From an uncultured Oscillibacter sp. (lineage in GTDB: Bacteria; Bacillota; Clostridia; Oscillospirales; Oscillospiraceae): a stretch of DNA of 17,075 nt. Under the pieces are notes generated by a model. The model had not been told where the DNA came from, ran no database searches, and worked only from the letters and a program-made list of their open reading frames with translations. Positions 1-5,454 of the stretch are shown in pieces (the stretch's first letter is position 1; each line of letters opens with the position of its first letter). Position numbers and translations under genes: made by a program. Location of the stretch: positions 1 to 17,075 of the forward strand of contig CAMHBH010000034.1 of assembly GCA_946183175.1 (NCBI GenBank), read 5' to 3'.

Positions 1-279
1 GAAAATTTCAATGATATTGATCAAGAAAATAAAGATGAATTAAATAAAATAATTGGACTCATGAAAAATGAAAAGGACTTATTTGTCTACAGAAAACTAA
101 TTTACTTATTATTTAAATTATTAGGATTTTCTACCGAAGTAGCATCATCATTTTTAAATATAACTCCAGTAACAGGTAATTCGTGGACAAAACAATGGAA
201 TGAAAACAAATACGAAGGATTATTAAAAAAATCTGGACAAGGAAGAAAACCGAAATTAACAAACGATGAATTACTTCCG
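1..279 (+). pseudogene. Truncated IS630-like transposase, N-terminal HTH part
   Basis: The reading frame is open from base 1, so the gene begins before the window; an internal ATG lies at 61. The translated part carries a helix-turn-helix of the IS630/Tc1 type: an aliphatic helix (YRKLIYLLFKLLGFSTEVAS), a second helix ending in a W-x-x-x-W motif, then a basic GQGRKPKL linker that in this family precedes the DDE catalytic domain. The DDE domain is absent. After about base 270 the frame continues in high-GC DNA that encodes thyX in another frame, so residues past that point are not transposase. The stretch is strongly AT-rich and uses A/T-ending codons, unlike everything that follows, which points to a foreign source. 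No terminal inverted repeat or target duplication is visible. Family assignment is by motif only; another HTH protein is possible. Confidence 0.6.
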
Positions 280-511
280 CCTGCTGGAACTCGGCGCACA
301 GCCCCAGGAGGCGCGGAGTATCCTTCCGAACAGCCTCAAGACGGAAATCGTGGTGACGATGAATCTTCGGGAGTGGCGGCACTTCTTCCGGTTGCGTACC
401 GCGCCCGCCGCACACCCGCAAATGAGGCAGACGGCCTCGGCGCTTCTCCGCGACTTCCAGCGCCGGATTCCCGTCGTATTCGACGACATCCCCGCCCATG
501 ACGACGCCTGA
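266..511 (+). pseudogene. thyX: 3' fragment of flavin-dependent thymidylate synthase
   Basis: ThyX makes dTMP from dUMP using FAD and methylene-tetrahydrofolate. Only the C-terminal ~80 residues are present. They contain the family's late signatures: a Y-F-R-L-L-E-L-G helix, the EARSILPNSLKTEI segment, the strongly conserved NLREWRHFFRLR motif, and the HPQMR helix that follows it. The N-terminal substrate/FAD part, including the RHRxxSxNExSxRY motif, is missing because the sequence changes to AT-rich DNA at about 265-280. The ATG at 266 sits in the junction and is probably not a real start. The frame ends with TGA at 509-511, overlapping the first 14 bases of ung, so the two genes would be translationally coupled in the intact locus. 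Whether the cell really has a broken thyX depends on whether the junction is real. Confidence 0.85.
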
Positions 512-1184
512 CGCGTGGGCCGCGCTCATGGACGCGTCCGCCGTACGGGAGGCGGCGCGGCTGTCGGAGTACGCGGAGGAGCGGCGCGCCGCCGGGGAGA
601 CAATTTTGCCGCCGCGACCCCTGATTTTCCGCGCTCTCGAACTCACCCCGCCCGACAAGACGCGTTGCGTCATTCTCGGACAGGACCCGTACCATACGCC
701 GGGCGTCGCGAATGGCCTCGCCTTCTCGGCGAACCCGGGGTGTAAGATTCCGCCGTCCTTGCGGAACATCTTCAAGGAACTGTCGGCGGATATCGGTTGT
801 CCGGTGCCGTCAGGCCCCGACCTGACGCCGTGGGCGATAGAAGGCGTGTTGTTGCTCAATGTGACCCTGACCGTACGGGCGGGCGCGGCGGGCAGTCACG
901 CCGGATGGGGCTGGCAAGGCGTCACAACGGAAGTCCTGCGCGTCTGCGCGAGACTACCGCAACCCGTGGCGTTTCTACTGTGGGGCAACCACGCCCGCGA
1001 CGCCGCGAACAAGGCCGGGATTCCGTTCGATTCGCGGGTCTTCTGTTCGAGCCACCCGTCGCCGCTGGGCGCGTACAGGGCTACGAAAACTCTCCCGGCC
1101 TTCTTCGGTAGCCGTCCGTTTTCGCGCGTCAACGCCTTCCTGCGCGCCTCCGGGGCCGGGGAAATCCGCTGGGAATTGCCGTAA
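498..1184 (+). CDS. ung: Uracil-DNA glycosylase, family 1
   Basis: The enzyme removes uracil from DNA as the first step of base-excision repair, in the cytoplasm. The 228-residue product has normal family-1 length. The water-activating loop GQDPYH is at residues 61-66 (catalytic Asp63), followed by the ANGLAFS and PPSLRNIFKEL segments, the LLLNVTLTVRAG strand near 118-129, the LLWGNHA motif, and the DNA-intercalating HPSPLGA loop at 186-192 with His186 as the second catalytic residue. The start ATG at 498 lies inside the end of thyX (14-base overlap), which favours coupled translation. Pairing dTMP synthesis with uracil removal makes biological sense, since low dTMP raises uracil in DNA. The gene ends just before a bidirectional terminator shared with the converging rpmA operon. 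Confidence 0.97.
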   Translation: MTTPDAWAALMDASAVREAARLSEYAEERRAAGETILPPRPLIFRALELTPPDKTRCVILGQDPYHTPGVANGLAFSANPGCKIPPSLRNIFKELSADIGCPVPSGPDLTPWAIEGVLLLNVTLTVRAGAAGSHAGWGWQGVTTEVLRVCARLPQPVAFLLWGNHARDAANKAGIPFDSRVFCSSHPSPLGAYRATKTLPAFFGSRPFSRVNAFLRASGAGEIRWELP

Positions 1185-1190
1185 CATGAA

Positions 1191-1218
1191 AAAGCCCTCC
1201 CCGTGACGGGAGGGCTTT
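1191..1218. terminator. Bidirectional intrinsic terminator between ung and rpmA
   Basis: An 11-bp perfect stem (1191-1201 with 1208-1218) closes a 6-base loop. Read on the minus strand the stem is followed by a run of five T, a good intrinsic terminator for the rplU-prp-rpmA operon, whose last stop codon is only about 10 bases away. On the plus strand the T-run is short, so termination of ung is likely weaker. Confidence 0.85.
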
Positions 1219-1227
1219 CGGCGTTCG

Positions 1228-1509
1228 TTATTCGCCGACGTACACGGAAGCCTGTTTCCGGTCGCGTCCGAGGCGCTCGAAACGGAGTACGCCGTCGGCG
1301 CGGGCGTAGAGCGTATCGTCGCTCCCGATTCCGACGTTCAAACCGGGGTGAATCCGGGTGCCGCGCTGGCGTACCAGAATGTTACCGGCCTTGACAAACT
1401 GCCCGTCGGCGCGCTTGGGGCCGAGGCGTTTGGCCTGGGAGTCGCGTCCGTTCTTCGTAGAGCCGCCGCCCTTTTTGTGGGCGAAAAATTGCAAACCAAT
1501 CTGAAGCAT
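1228..1509 (-). CDS. rpmA: 50S ribosomal protein L27 with cleavable N-terminal extension
   Basis: L27 is a large-subunit protein whose N-terminus reaches the peptidyl-transferase centre. The 93-residue product shows the family core: AHKKGGGSTKNGRDS near the start, then KRLGPKRADGQ, GNILVRQRGTRIHPG and VGIGSDDTLYA. It begins MLQIGLQFFA, the Firmicute-type extension that the Prp protease removes to expose the functional N-terminus. An AAGGGGA ribosome-binding site lies upstream of the ATG at 1509. It is the last gene of rplU-prp-rpmA, 24 bases after prp. The usual next gene in many Firmicutes, obgE, is not here; the operon ends at a terminator. Confidence 0.98.
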   Translation of the reverse strand: MLQIGLQFFAHKKGGGSTKNGRDSQAKRLGPKRADGQFVKAGNILVRQRGTRIHPGLNVGIGSDDTLYARADGVLRFERLGRDRKQASVYVGE

Positions 1510-1533
1510 GGTAAATTCCCCTTTCTTTTCGTT

Positions 1534-1869
1534 TTACGTTTCCTCATAGACTTCCACGGCGTCCGGATACTCGCTGTGTAACTGCGACAGGTATACCATC
1601 AGCCCGGCCATTAAGGCCTGTGTGGTGTCGTCCAGCTCCGCGGAAAGCCCTCCGGGCAGACGGAACGCTATCAAGGGCGGTTCCGTATCCCGAACCCGTA
1701 CCGACGCGGCGAGGCCCAGCACGTCGTTGACCGTGGCCTCCAGATAGCGAATCGCGCTCGTGACGGCCGCGCAGACGATATCGCTTCCGGCCTCGGCGTG
1801 TCCGCTGTGCCCCTGACTGGTGAAGCCCGTAATCCGGCCCCCGTCGGTGCGGAAAGTGACAGTCGTCAT
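1534..1869 (-). CDS. prp: Ribosomal-processing cysteine protease Prp
   Basis: Prp cleaves the N-terminal extension of L27 (and of some phage proteins). The product has 111 residues, normal for the family. The catalytic dyad is visible: His21 in the GH motif and Cys33 in SDIVCAAV, spaced 12 residues apart as in the Staphylococcus aureus enzyme. The ATG at 1869 lies one base after the rplU stop codon, and I see no strong ribosome-binding site of its own, so it is probably translated by coupling to rplU. Its position between rplU and rpmA is the conserved Firmicute arrangement, with the substrate gene directly downstream. The older name for this family is YsxB. Confidence 0.96.
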   Translation of the reverse strand: MTTVTFRTDGGRITGFTSQGHSGHAEAGSDIVCAAVTSAIRYLEATVNDVLGLAASVRVRDTEPPLIAFRLPGGLSAELDDTTQALMAGLMVYLSQLHSEYPDAVEVYEET

Positions 1870-1870
1870 G

Positions 1871-2182
1871 TCAGACGCTGATTTTGCCGATTTCGACCTT
1901 GGTGTAGGGCTGGCGGTGCCCCTGGCGGCGGCGGTAGCCCTTCTTGGGGTGGTACTTGAACACGCGGATTTTCTTCCCCTTGCCGTTCTTGACGATTTTG
2001 CCCTCGACCGACGCGCCCTCCACGACGGGCGTACCGAAACGGGGGTTGTCGCCGTCGAGAATGGCGAGTACGCGGTCGAAAGTCACGGTGTCGCCCGCTT
2101 CCTGTTCGAGCTTCTCAATGTAGATAACGTCGCCCTCCGCTACCTTGTACTGCTTGCCTCCGGTCACAATAATCGCGTTCAT
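1871..2182 (-). CDS. rplU: 50S ribosomal protein L21
   Basis: L21 is a 23S rRNA-binding protein of the large subunit. Starting at the ATG at 2182 gives 103 residues, the usual length. The sequence MNAIIVTGGKQYKV at the N-terminus and the basic FKYHPKKGYRRRQGHRQPYT segment near the C-terminus are family hallmarks. The start was chosen because AGGAGG lies 9 bases upstream; a longer open frame extending to 2308 crosses the promoter and is not used. It is the first gene of the rplU-prp-rpmA operon, driven by the promoter at 2267-2295. Confidence 0.97.
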   Translation of the reverse strand: MNAIIVTGGKQYKVAEGDVIYIEKLEQEAGDTVTFDRVLAILDGDNPRFGTPVVEGASVEGKIVKNGKGKKIRVFKYHPKKGYRRRQGHRQPYTKVEIGKISV

Positions 2183-2260
2183 GGGCCGGTTTCCTCCTTT
2201 ATGACGGTCTCGCTCTCGCGGGCGGCGTCGGCGACGCGCTTTCGACCCGTTCAAAGCGGT
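2183..2260 (-). promoter_or_regulatory. 5' leader of rplU, possible L21 autoregulatory leader
   Basis: From the transcription start implied by the promoter, the leader is about 78 nt. Two hairpins can be drawn early in it: CGCTTT/AAAGCG with a 10-nt loop, and GCGTC/GACGC with a 3-nt loop. The ribosome-binding site lies unpaired at the 3' end. Firmicute L21 operons are known to carry a leader of about this size that is thought to bind L21. I cannot confirm a match to that family by eye. Confidence 0.4.
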
Positions 2261-2266
2261 TTTCAA

Positions 2267-2295
2267 AGTATACCAGTCCGCCCCGGAAATGTCAA
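2267..2295 (-). promoter_or_regulatory. Housekeeping sigma promoter of the rplU operon
   Basis: On the minus strand there is a perfect -35 TTGACA (2290-2295), a 17-base spacer, and -10 TATACT (2267-2272) preceded by the extended -10 element TGG. This is close to the sigma-70/sigma-A consensus, as expected for a ribosomal protein operon. It lies directly downstream of the terminator of the preceding SLH gene. Confidence 0.85.
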
Positions 2296-2306
2296 CGTTT
2301 TTTTTC

Positions 2307-2336
2307 AAAAAAACGCCTCCCCATGACGGGAGGCGT
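2307..2336 (-). terminator. Intrinsic terminator after the SLH protein gene
   Basis: A 9-bp stem (2328-2336 with 2313-2321 on the minus strand, ACGCCTCCC/GGGAGGCGT) with a 6-base loop is followed by seven T. It begins about six bases after the SLH gene's stop codon and insulates the rplU promoter. Confidence 0.9.
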
Positions 2337-2341
2337 CGCGC

Positions 2342-3436
2342 TTACTGCGCGTAATGGCGGTACAGGAATGTGGCAATCTGCCCGCGCGTACAGGTATTGT
2401 CAGGCGAAAACGTTGTCGCGGTGGTTCCGTTCGTCACGCCCTGCGCGACGGCCCACGAGACCGCTTTCGCGTAATCCGTATTCGGGGAAACGTCCGTGAA
2501 CGGCGTAGTTCCGCTTGCCGGACGCCCCGCGAGAATCCACAGGTATTTCATCGTGGCGGCGCGTGTACAGGCCGAACCGCCGTTGAACGCGTTGCCCGAA
2601 ACAAGGCCGTTTTCGTAAGCCCAGACGGCGGCCTTTTCGTAGTAACTTCCCGACGGCACGTCCGAAAACGGATTCGCGGCGGAAGGTTCGGGGGAGCCGT
2701 TCGCCCGCCACAGGAACGTGAGAATATTCGCCGTCGTACAGGTATTGCCGGGGGAAAACGTTCTGTCCGTCGTGCCGTTGGTAATGCCCCGTTCCACGGC
2801 CCACAAAACGGGGTCAAAGTAGTACGCGCCGGGCAAAACGTCGTCAAAACGCGTAAAGAGGGCTTTCAGCGTGACCGCATGGTCTGGCATAACAAACGTG
2901 ATATTCTCCGAGGACTTGTCACCTTCCAGAATCGTCAGCCCCTCGAGATTTTCCCACTCCACGAACCAATACCCTTCCACTTCTCCGCACGATACGGGCC
3001 TGTGATTTCCAGCCGGAACGGCCCCGCCGAGCCTCGCCCCAGTGATGTTGTTCGAGACGCTGAAACCATAGAGGGGAACGATAATTTTGAAAGACGCGGT
3101 GAGGGTAATATCCCGCTCCGGCATGACAAACGCGATTTCCTCTGTATTTTCGTCCCCTGTAGTGAGCGTCAATTCGTCCGGAAGTTCCCAGCCTTGAAAT
3201 TGCACGTCATCATGTGTTACAACGACCAAGCTGGGAGTTACCGTGACAGTTTGTCCGGCCTGATATTGAGGCTTGCGATTTGTGCCAGCGTACCAAGTGC
3301 CATCTTCCCTGCAAATTTGGCTTGTAATCGTCACCGTGTACGTTTTGCCAGTATCCGCCGCACGCCCCGGCACCGCCGCAAGCGACAGTACCAGCATACA
3401 GCATAACATCAAAATCCAGATTCTCTTCCCCTTCAT
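2342..3436 (-). CDS. Secreted protein with InlB-type repeats and three SLH domains
   Basis: This is a predicted cell-surface protein of 364 residues. Residues 1-27 form a signal peptide (MKGKR, a hydrophobic core with LCCMLVLSLA, then a PGRA-A cleavage site). Two divergent InlB-B-like beta modules follow (~33-116 and ~123-195), each ending in the typical FVMP-x-x-x-I/V-T-L motif. Three SLH repeats fill the C-terminus (~197-246, 256-305, 312-361), each with F-x-D-V, W-A-x-x-x-G and a T-F-S-P-type motif (degenerate in repeat 2). SLH domains bind pyruvylated secondary wall polymers, so the protein is probably attached to the wall; its ligand is unknown. The start is one of two adjacent ATGs (3439 or 3436) behind AAAAGGAGG; 3436 gives the better spacing. 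The frame stays open upstream to 3967 but lacks a start signal there. Confidence 0.9.
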   Translation of the reverse strand: MKGKRIWILMLCCMLVLSLAAVPGRAADTGKTYTVTITSQICREDGTWYAGTNRKPQYQAGQTVTVTPSLVVVTHDDVQFQGWELPDELTLTTGDENTEEIAFVMPERDITLTASFKIIVPLYGFSVSNNITGARLGGAVPAGNHRPVSCGEVEGYWFVEWENLEGLTILEGDKSSENITFVMPDHAVTLKALFTRFDDVLPGAYYFDPVLWAVERGITNGTTDRTFSPGNTCTTANILTFLWRANGSPEPSAANPFSDVPSGSYYEKAAVWAYENGLVSGNAFNGGSACTRAATMKYLWILAGRPASGTTPFTDVSPNTDYAKAVSWAVAQGVTNGTTATTFSPDNTCTRGQIATFLYRHYAQ

Positions 3437-3799
3437 CATGCCTCCTTTTCCTGTAAGCCTGTCCTCAACGGCGCGCCCCGGAAAGGACGGAATCCCGTCC
3501 CCCGGTCGTGACGCTTCCGCTGAAACAGCAAAAGCGGCGCAGGGGTTCCGATTCCCCGCGCCGCCGAAAGTTATAACGCACAGTCCCATTTTTGTAAAGA
3601 ACCGCCTGTTCGCGAAAATTCGATTGATTCCTTTGCAAGAAGCGGCTATAATGGGCTTTGGCGCAGTAATCTTCTGCTGTGCGGGAGGTGGTGTCTCCTG
3701 CATAGGGGCGTAGAATGTTGCTTCCATTCCGCGCCCTGCCTTATACGCTTTGGCTGTTTCAATCGCGGCTTGGAGTACGCTTACGTCCAAGCCGCCCTT
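3437..3799 (-). other. Long structured leader/intergenic stretch upstream of the SLH gene
   Basis: No gene is confidently called here, though the SLH gene's frame stays open through all of it. The stretch holds a proximal promoter (3570-3598) and lies downstream of a distal one (3800-3828). Three perfect or near-perfect hairpins are visible: 3765-3774 with 3786-3795 (10 bp) at the 5' end of a distal transcript; 3534-3545 with 3554-3564 (11 bp, one bulge) at the 5' end of a proximal transcript; and 3485-3490 with 3495-3500 (6 bp). On the minus strand the second is followed by TTTTGCTGTTT, so it could act as an attenuator for transcripts from the distal promoter. A possible short frame starting at the ATG of 'GRG-MEATFYAP' lacks a good ribosome-binding site. 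Confidence 0.45.
3570..3598 (-). promoter_or_regulatory. Proximal promoter of the SLH gene
   Basis: Minus-strand -35 TTTACA (3593-3598), 17-base spacer, -10 TATAAC (3570-3575). The predicted transcript has a ~125-nt leader that begins within an 11-bp hairpin. Confidence 0.6.
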
Positions 3800-3828
3800 A
3801 TTATATCCCATCGCCTGTCGGATTGCAA
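3800..3828 (-). promoter_or_regulatory. Distal minus-strand promoter, divergent from the GX3 gene
   Basis: Minus-strand -35 TTGCAA (3823-3828), 17-base spacer, consensus -10 TATAAT (3800-3805). Transcription would start near 3793, at the edge of a 10-bp hairpin, and run toward the SLH gene about 350 nt away. It sits back to back with the plus-strand promoter at 3848-3876. Confidence 0.6.
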
Positions 3829-3847
3829 GTGTTTTTTGAAACTTTTG

Positions 3848-3876
3848 TTGAGGCGGGGCGGAGAGTGTGCTATACT
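3848..3876 (+). promoter_or_regulatory. Promoter of the GX3-repeat protein gene
   Basis: -35 TTGAGG (3848-3853), 17-base spacer, -10 TATACT (3871-3876) preceded by the extended -10 element TGC. The predicted start of transcription is about 17 bases before the gene's ATG. Confidence 0.65.
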
Positions 3877-3899
3877 GCCGCTGAAAGGAAGTGTTGCGG

Positions 3900-4694
3900 A
3901 TGGAGCGGAGGAAGCTGTACGGACTGCTTGCGGCGTGTCTGGTACTGTGTACGACAGGCGGGTACATAGTCGGGGAGCGTAGCGGGGCGGCGCGCGGGGC
4001 AGTGGACGGCTACGAGAGCGGCTACACGGAGGGCACCAACGCCGGATACGACGCCGGGAAGAAGGACGGCTACACGGAAGGCCGCGCCGCCGCCGGGAGT
4101 GACTACGAGAGCGGATACCAGAAGGGCACGGAGGAAGGCTATCAACAGGGGTACGAGGAAGGGCAGAAGGCGGGCAACGCGGAGGGGTACGCGACCGGGG
4201 AGGCCGCCGGATACAAACAGGGCTATCAAATCGGATACGAGGAGGGAGCCGGAATCGGCTATGACAACGGCTACAAGGACGGAAACGGCGTCGGCTACGA
4301 TAACGGCTACAAAGACGGAAGCGGCGTCGGCTACGACAACGGCTACAAGGCCGGGACGGGTGTCGGCTACGATAACGGCTACAAGGCCGGACAGCGCGCC
4401 GCGCCCACACCGTCTACGAGTACGGCTACACCGTCCGCGCCGCCTGTCAGCGCGCCCACAACGTCTACGCCGCCCGACAGTGTACCCGCTACGTCTACGC
4501 CGTCCGTGAGCGTGGCGAGTACGGTTAGCGAAAATCCCGCGCCGTCCCCGGCGTCCGTCCGGACGGTCTACGTCACCAAGACCGGGAAGCGCTACCACTA
4601 CGACAACCACTGCAACGGCGGCACCTACTACGAAGCCACACTCGCCGAGGCCGAGGCGCGCGGTTTGACGCCCTGTCAAAAGTGCGTGGGCTGA
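3900..4694 (+). CDS. Membrane-anchored GX3-repeat protein with C-terminal metal-binding-like domain
   Basis: The gene is not one I can name. The 264-residue product starts MERRK followed by one hydrophobic segment (~6-25), a signal anchor; LLAAC resembles a lipobox but hydrophobic residues continue past the Cys. Then glycine recurs every fourth residue: about 10 GX3 units, a short register break (RAAAGSDYES), and about 23 more, the last four blocks being 12-residue near-identical repeats. Most x positions are Y, D, E, K, N or Q. A Pro/Ser/Thr-rich linker of ~50 residues follows, then a small domain with YVTKTGKRYHYDNHC and a final PCQKC, resembling the Ada-like Cys/His domain found at the ends of some Firmicute nucleases. 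The ATG at 3900 follows AAAGGAA by about 10 bases; a GTG at 3891 is too close to that site. The gene ends at a strong terminator. Confidence 0.85.
   Translation: MERRKLYGLLAACLVLCTTGGYIVGERSGAARGAVDGYESGYTEGTNAGYDAGKKDGYTEGRAAAGSDYESGYQKGTEEGYQQGYEEGQKAGNAEGYATGEAAGYKQGYQIGYEEGAGIGYDNGYKDGNGVGYDNGYKDGSGVGYDNGYKAGTGVGYDNGYKAGQRAAPTPSTSTATPSAPPVSAPTTSTPPDSVPATSTPSVSVASTVSENPAPSPASVRTVYVTKTGKRYHYDNHCNGGTYYEATLAEAEARGLTPCQKCVG
4251..4394 (+). repeat. Four in-frame 36-bp tandem repeats
   Basis: Units at 4251-4286, 4287-4322, 4323-4358 and 4359-4394 each encode G-V/I-G-Y-D-N-G-Y-K-D/A-G-x. Third-position differences (TAT/TAC, GAC/GAT, AAG/AAA) separate the copies, so selection on the protein rather than very recent duplication is keeping the units alike. 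Copy number could vary by slippage. Confidence 0.9.
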
Positions 4695-4699
4695 CAAAC

Positions 4700-4726
4700 G
4701 CCTGTCCGAAAGGCTTTCGGACAGGC
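4700..4726. terminator. Bidirectional terminator between GX3 gene and P-II-like gene
   Basis: A 12-bp perfect stem (4700-4711 with 4715-4726) closes a 3-base loop directly after the GX3 gene stop codon. T-rich DNA follows on both strands (TTTGCTTATT on plus, GTTTG on minus), so it can serve both convergent genes. Confidence 0.85.
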
Positions 4727-4731
4727 TTTGC

Positions 4732-5442
4732 TTATTCGCTGTCGGGTTTCGATTCGGGCGGCGGGGTCTCGTCGTCCTGGTCGAGCAGGCGCAGTCCCGC
4801 CGTACTCGTCACGGGCAACGAGAACACAATCGCCCCCGCCTGCGTGCCCATGCCCGCCTTTTCCATGACCGCCTTCATAATCGCGTTTTTCCCGGCGGTT
4901 TTCGTGACAATCAGTGTAATATCTTTCTCCGAAGCAAGCGAAATGCCCAGAAACTTTTCGGCGCGCTCCATGCCCGTCCCGCGCGCGTGGAGGACTGTCC
5001 CGCCGTGCGCGCCCGCGTCCCGCGCCGCGTCCATGACGAGTTCGTTGTAGCCCTGATTGCTGATAATCACCAACAGTTCCCGGTTCGTGCCCTGCATGAC
5101 GCTCTCCGCTCCCTTCTTCCAGTTCTGCCCGTCGGTCAGGAACCGCAGTTCCCGCTTCCCGCCGATACTGCTCAGCGGTACAAGAAACGCGATTCCCGTA
5201 CCCGGAATGTCAATCCGGATTTTCTGCTCGAGGTCGCGCTTGACCGTCCGCCACTTGTCGCCCGTGACCAGCGCCAGCGATACGGCGCGCTCCGAACCCG
5301 TCAGGCCCAGTAAGCTCAACAGTTCCCCGCGCGCGGTGCCGTGCCCCAGCATAATCATATTCACGTAGACTTGGTGGATACGGTACAGGGAGATGAAATC
5401 CCGAAGGCGTTTCCGGTCCATGACTGTTACCATCAGATACAA
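4732..5442 (-). CDS. P-II-like signalling protein with two tandem domains
   Basis: P-II proteins are small trimeric sensors that bind nucleotides and gate transporters or enzymes. The 236-residue product looks like two P-II-type units: residues ~1-105 (starting MYLMVTVMDRKRLRDF) and ~120-220, where the order strand-helix-strand and the segment DAGAHGGTVLHARGTG match the P-II core leading into its T-loop. The C-terminus is acidic and Pro-rich. The start is a TTG at 5442: AAGGAGG lies 7 bases upstream, while the first ATG is 16 bases away. That ribosome-binding site overlaps the stop codon of the DUF1538 gene (TAAGGAGG), so the two are translationally linked. The partnership suggests this protein regulates that membrane protein. 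The ligand cannot be read from sequence. Confidence 0.85.
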   Translation of the reverse strand: MYLMVTVMDRKRLRDFISLYRIHQVYVNMIMLGHGTARGELLSLLGLTGSERAVSLALVTGDKWRTVKRDLEQKIRIDIPGTGIAFLVPLSSIGGKRELRFLTDGQNWKKGAESVMQGTNRELLVIISNQGYNELVMDAARDAGAHGGTVLHARGTGMERAEKFLGISLASEKDITLIVTKTAGKNAIMKAVMEKAGMGTQAGAIVFSLPVTSTAGLRLLDQDDETPPPESKPDSE

Positions 5443-5454
5443 CGCTCTCCCTCC

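Noticed and set aside
3437..3967. Extension of the SLH protein to 541 residues using an upstream start.
   Set aside because: The signal peptide would be internal, two promoters would lie inside the coding region, and a strong AAAAGGAGG site sits just before the internal ATGs.
4251..4394. 36-bp repeats resembling a CRISPR array in unit length.
   Set aside because: The units are directly adjacent with no spacers, are in frame, and encode a regular protein repeat.
3870..4697. Long open frame on the minus strand opposite the GX3 gene (about 275 codons, Val/Ala/Arg-rich).
   Set aside because: It mirrors the regular codon pattern of the repeats, has low-complexity composition with no recognisable domain, and the plus strand has promoter, ribosome-binding site, signal anchor and terminator.
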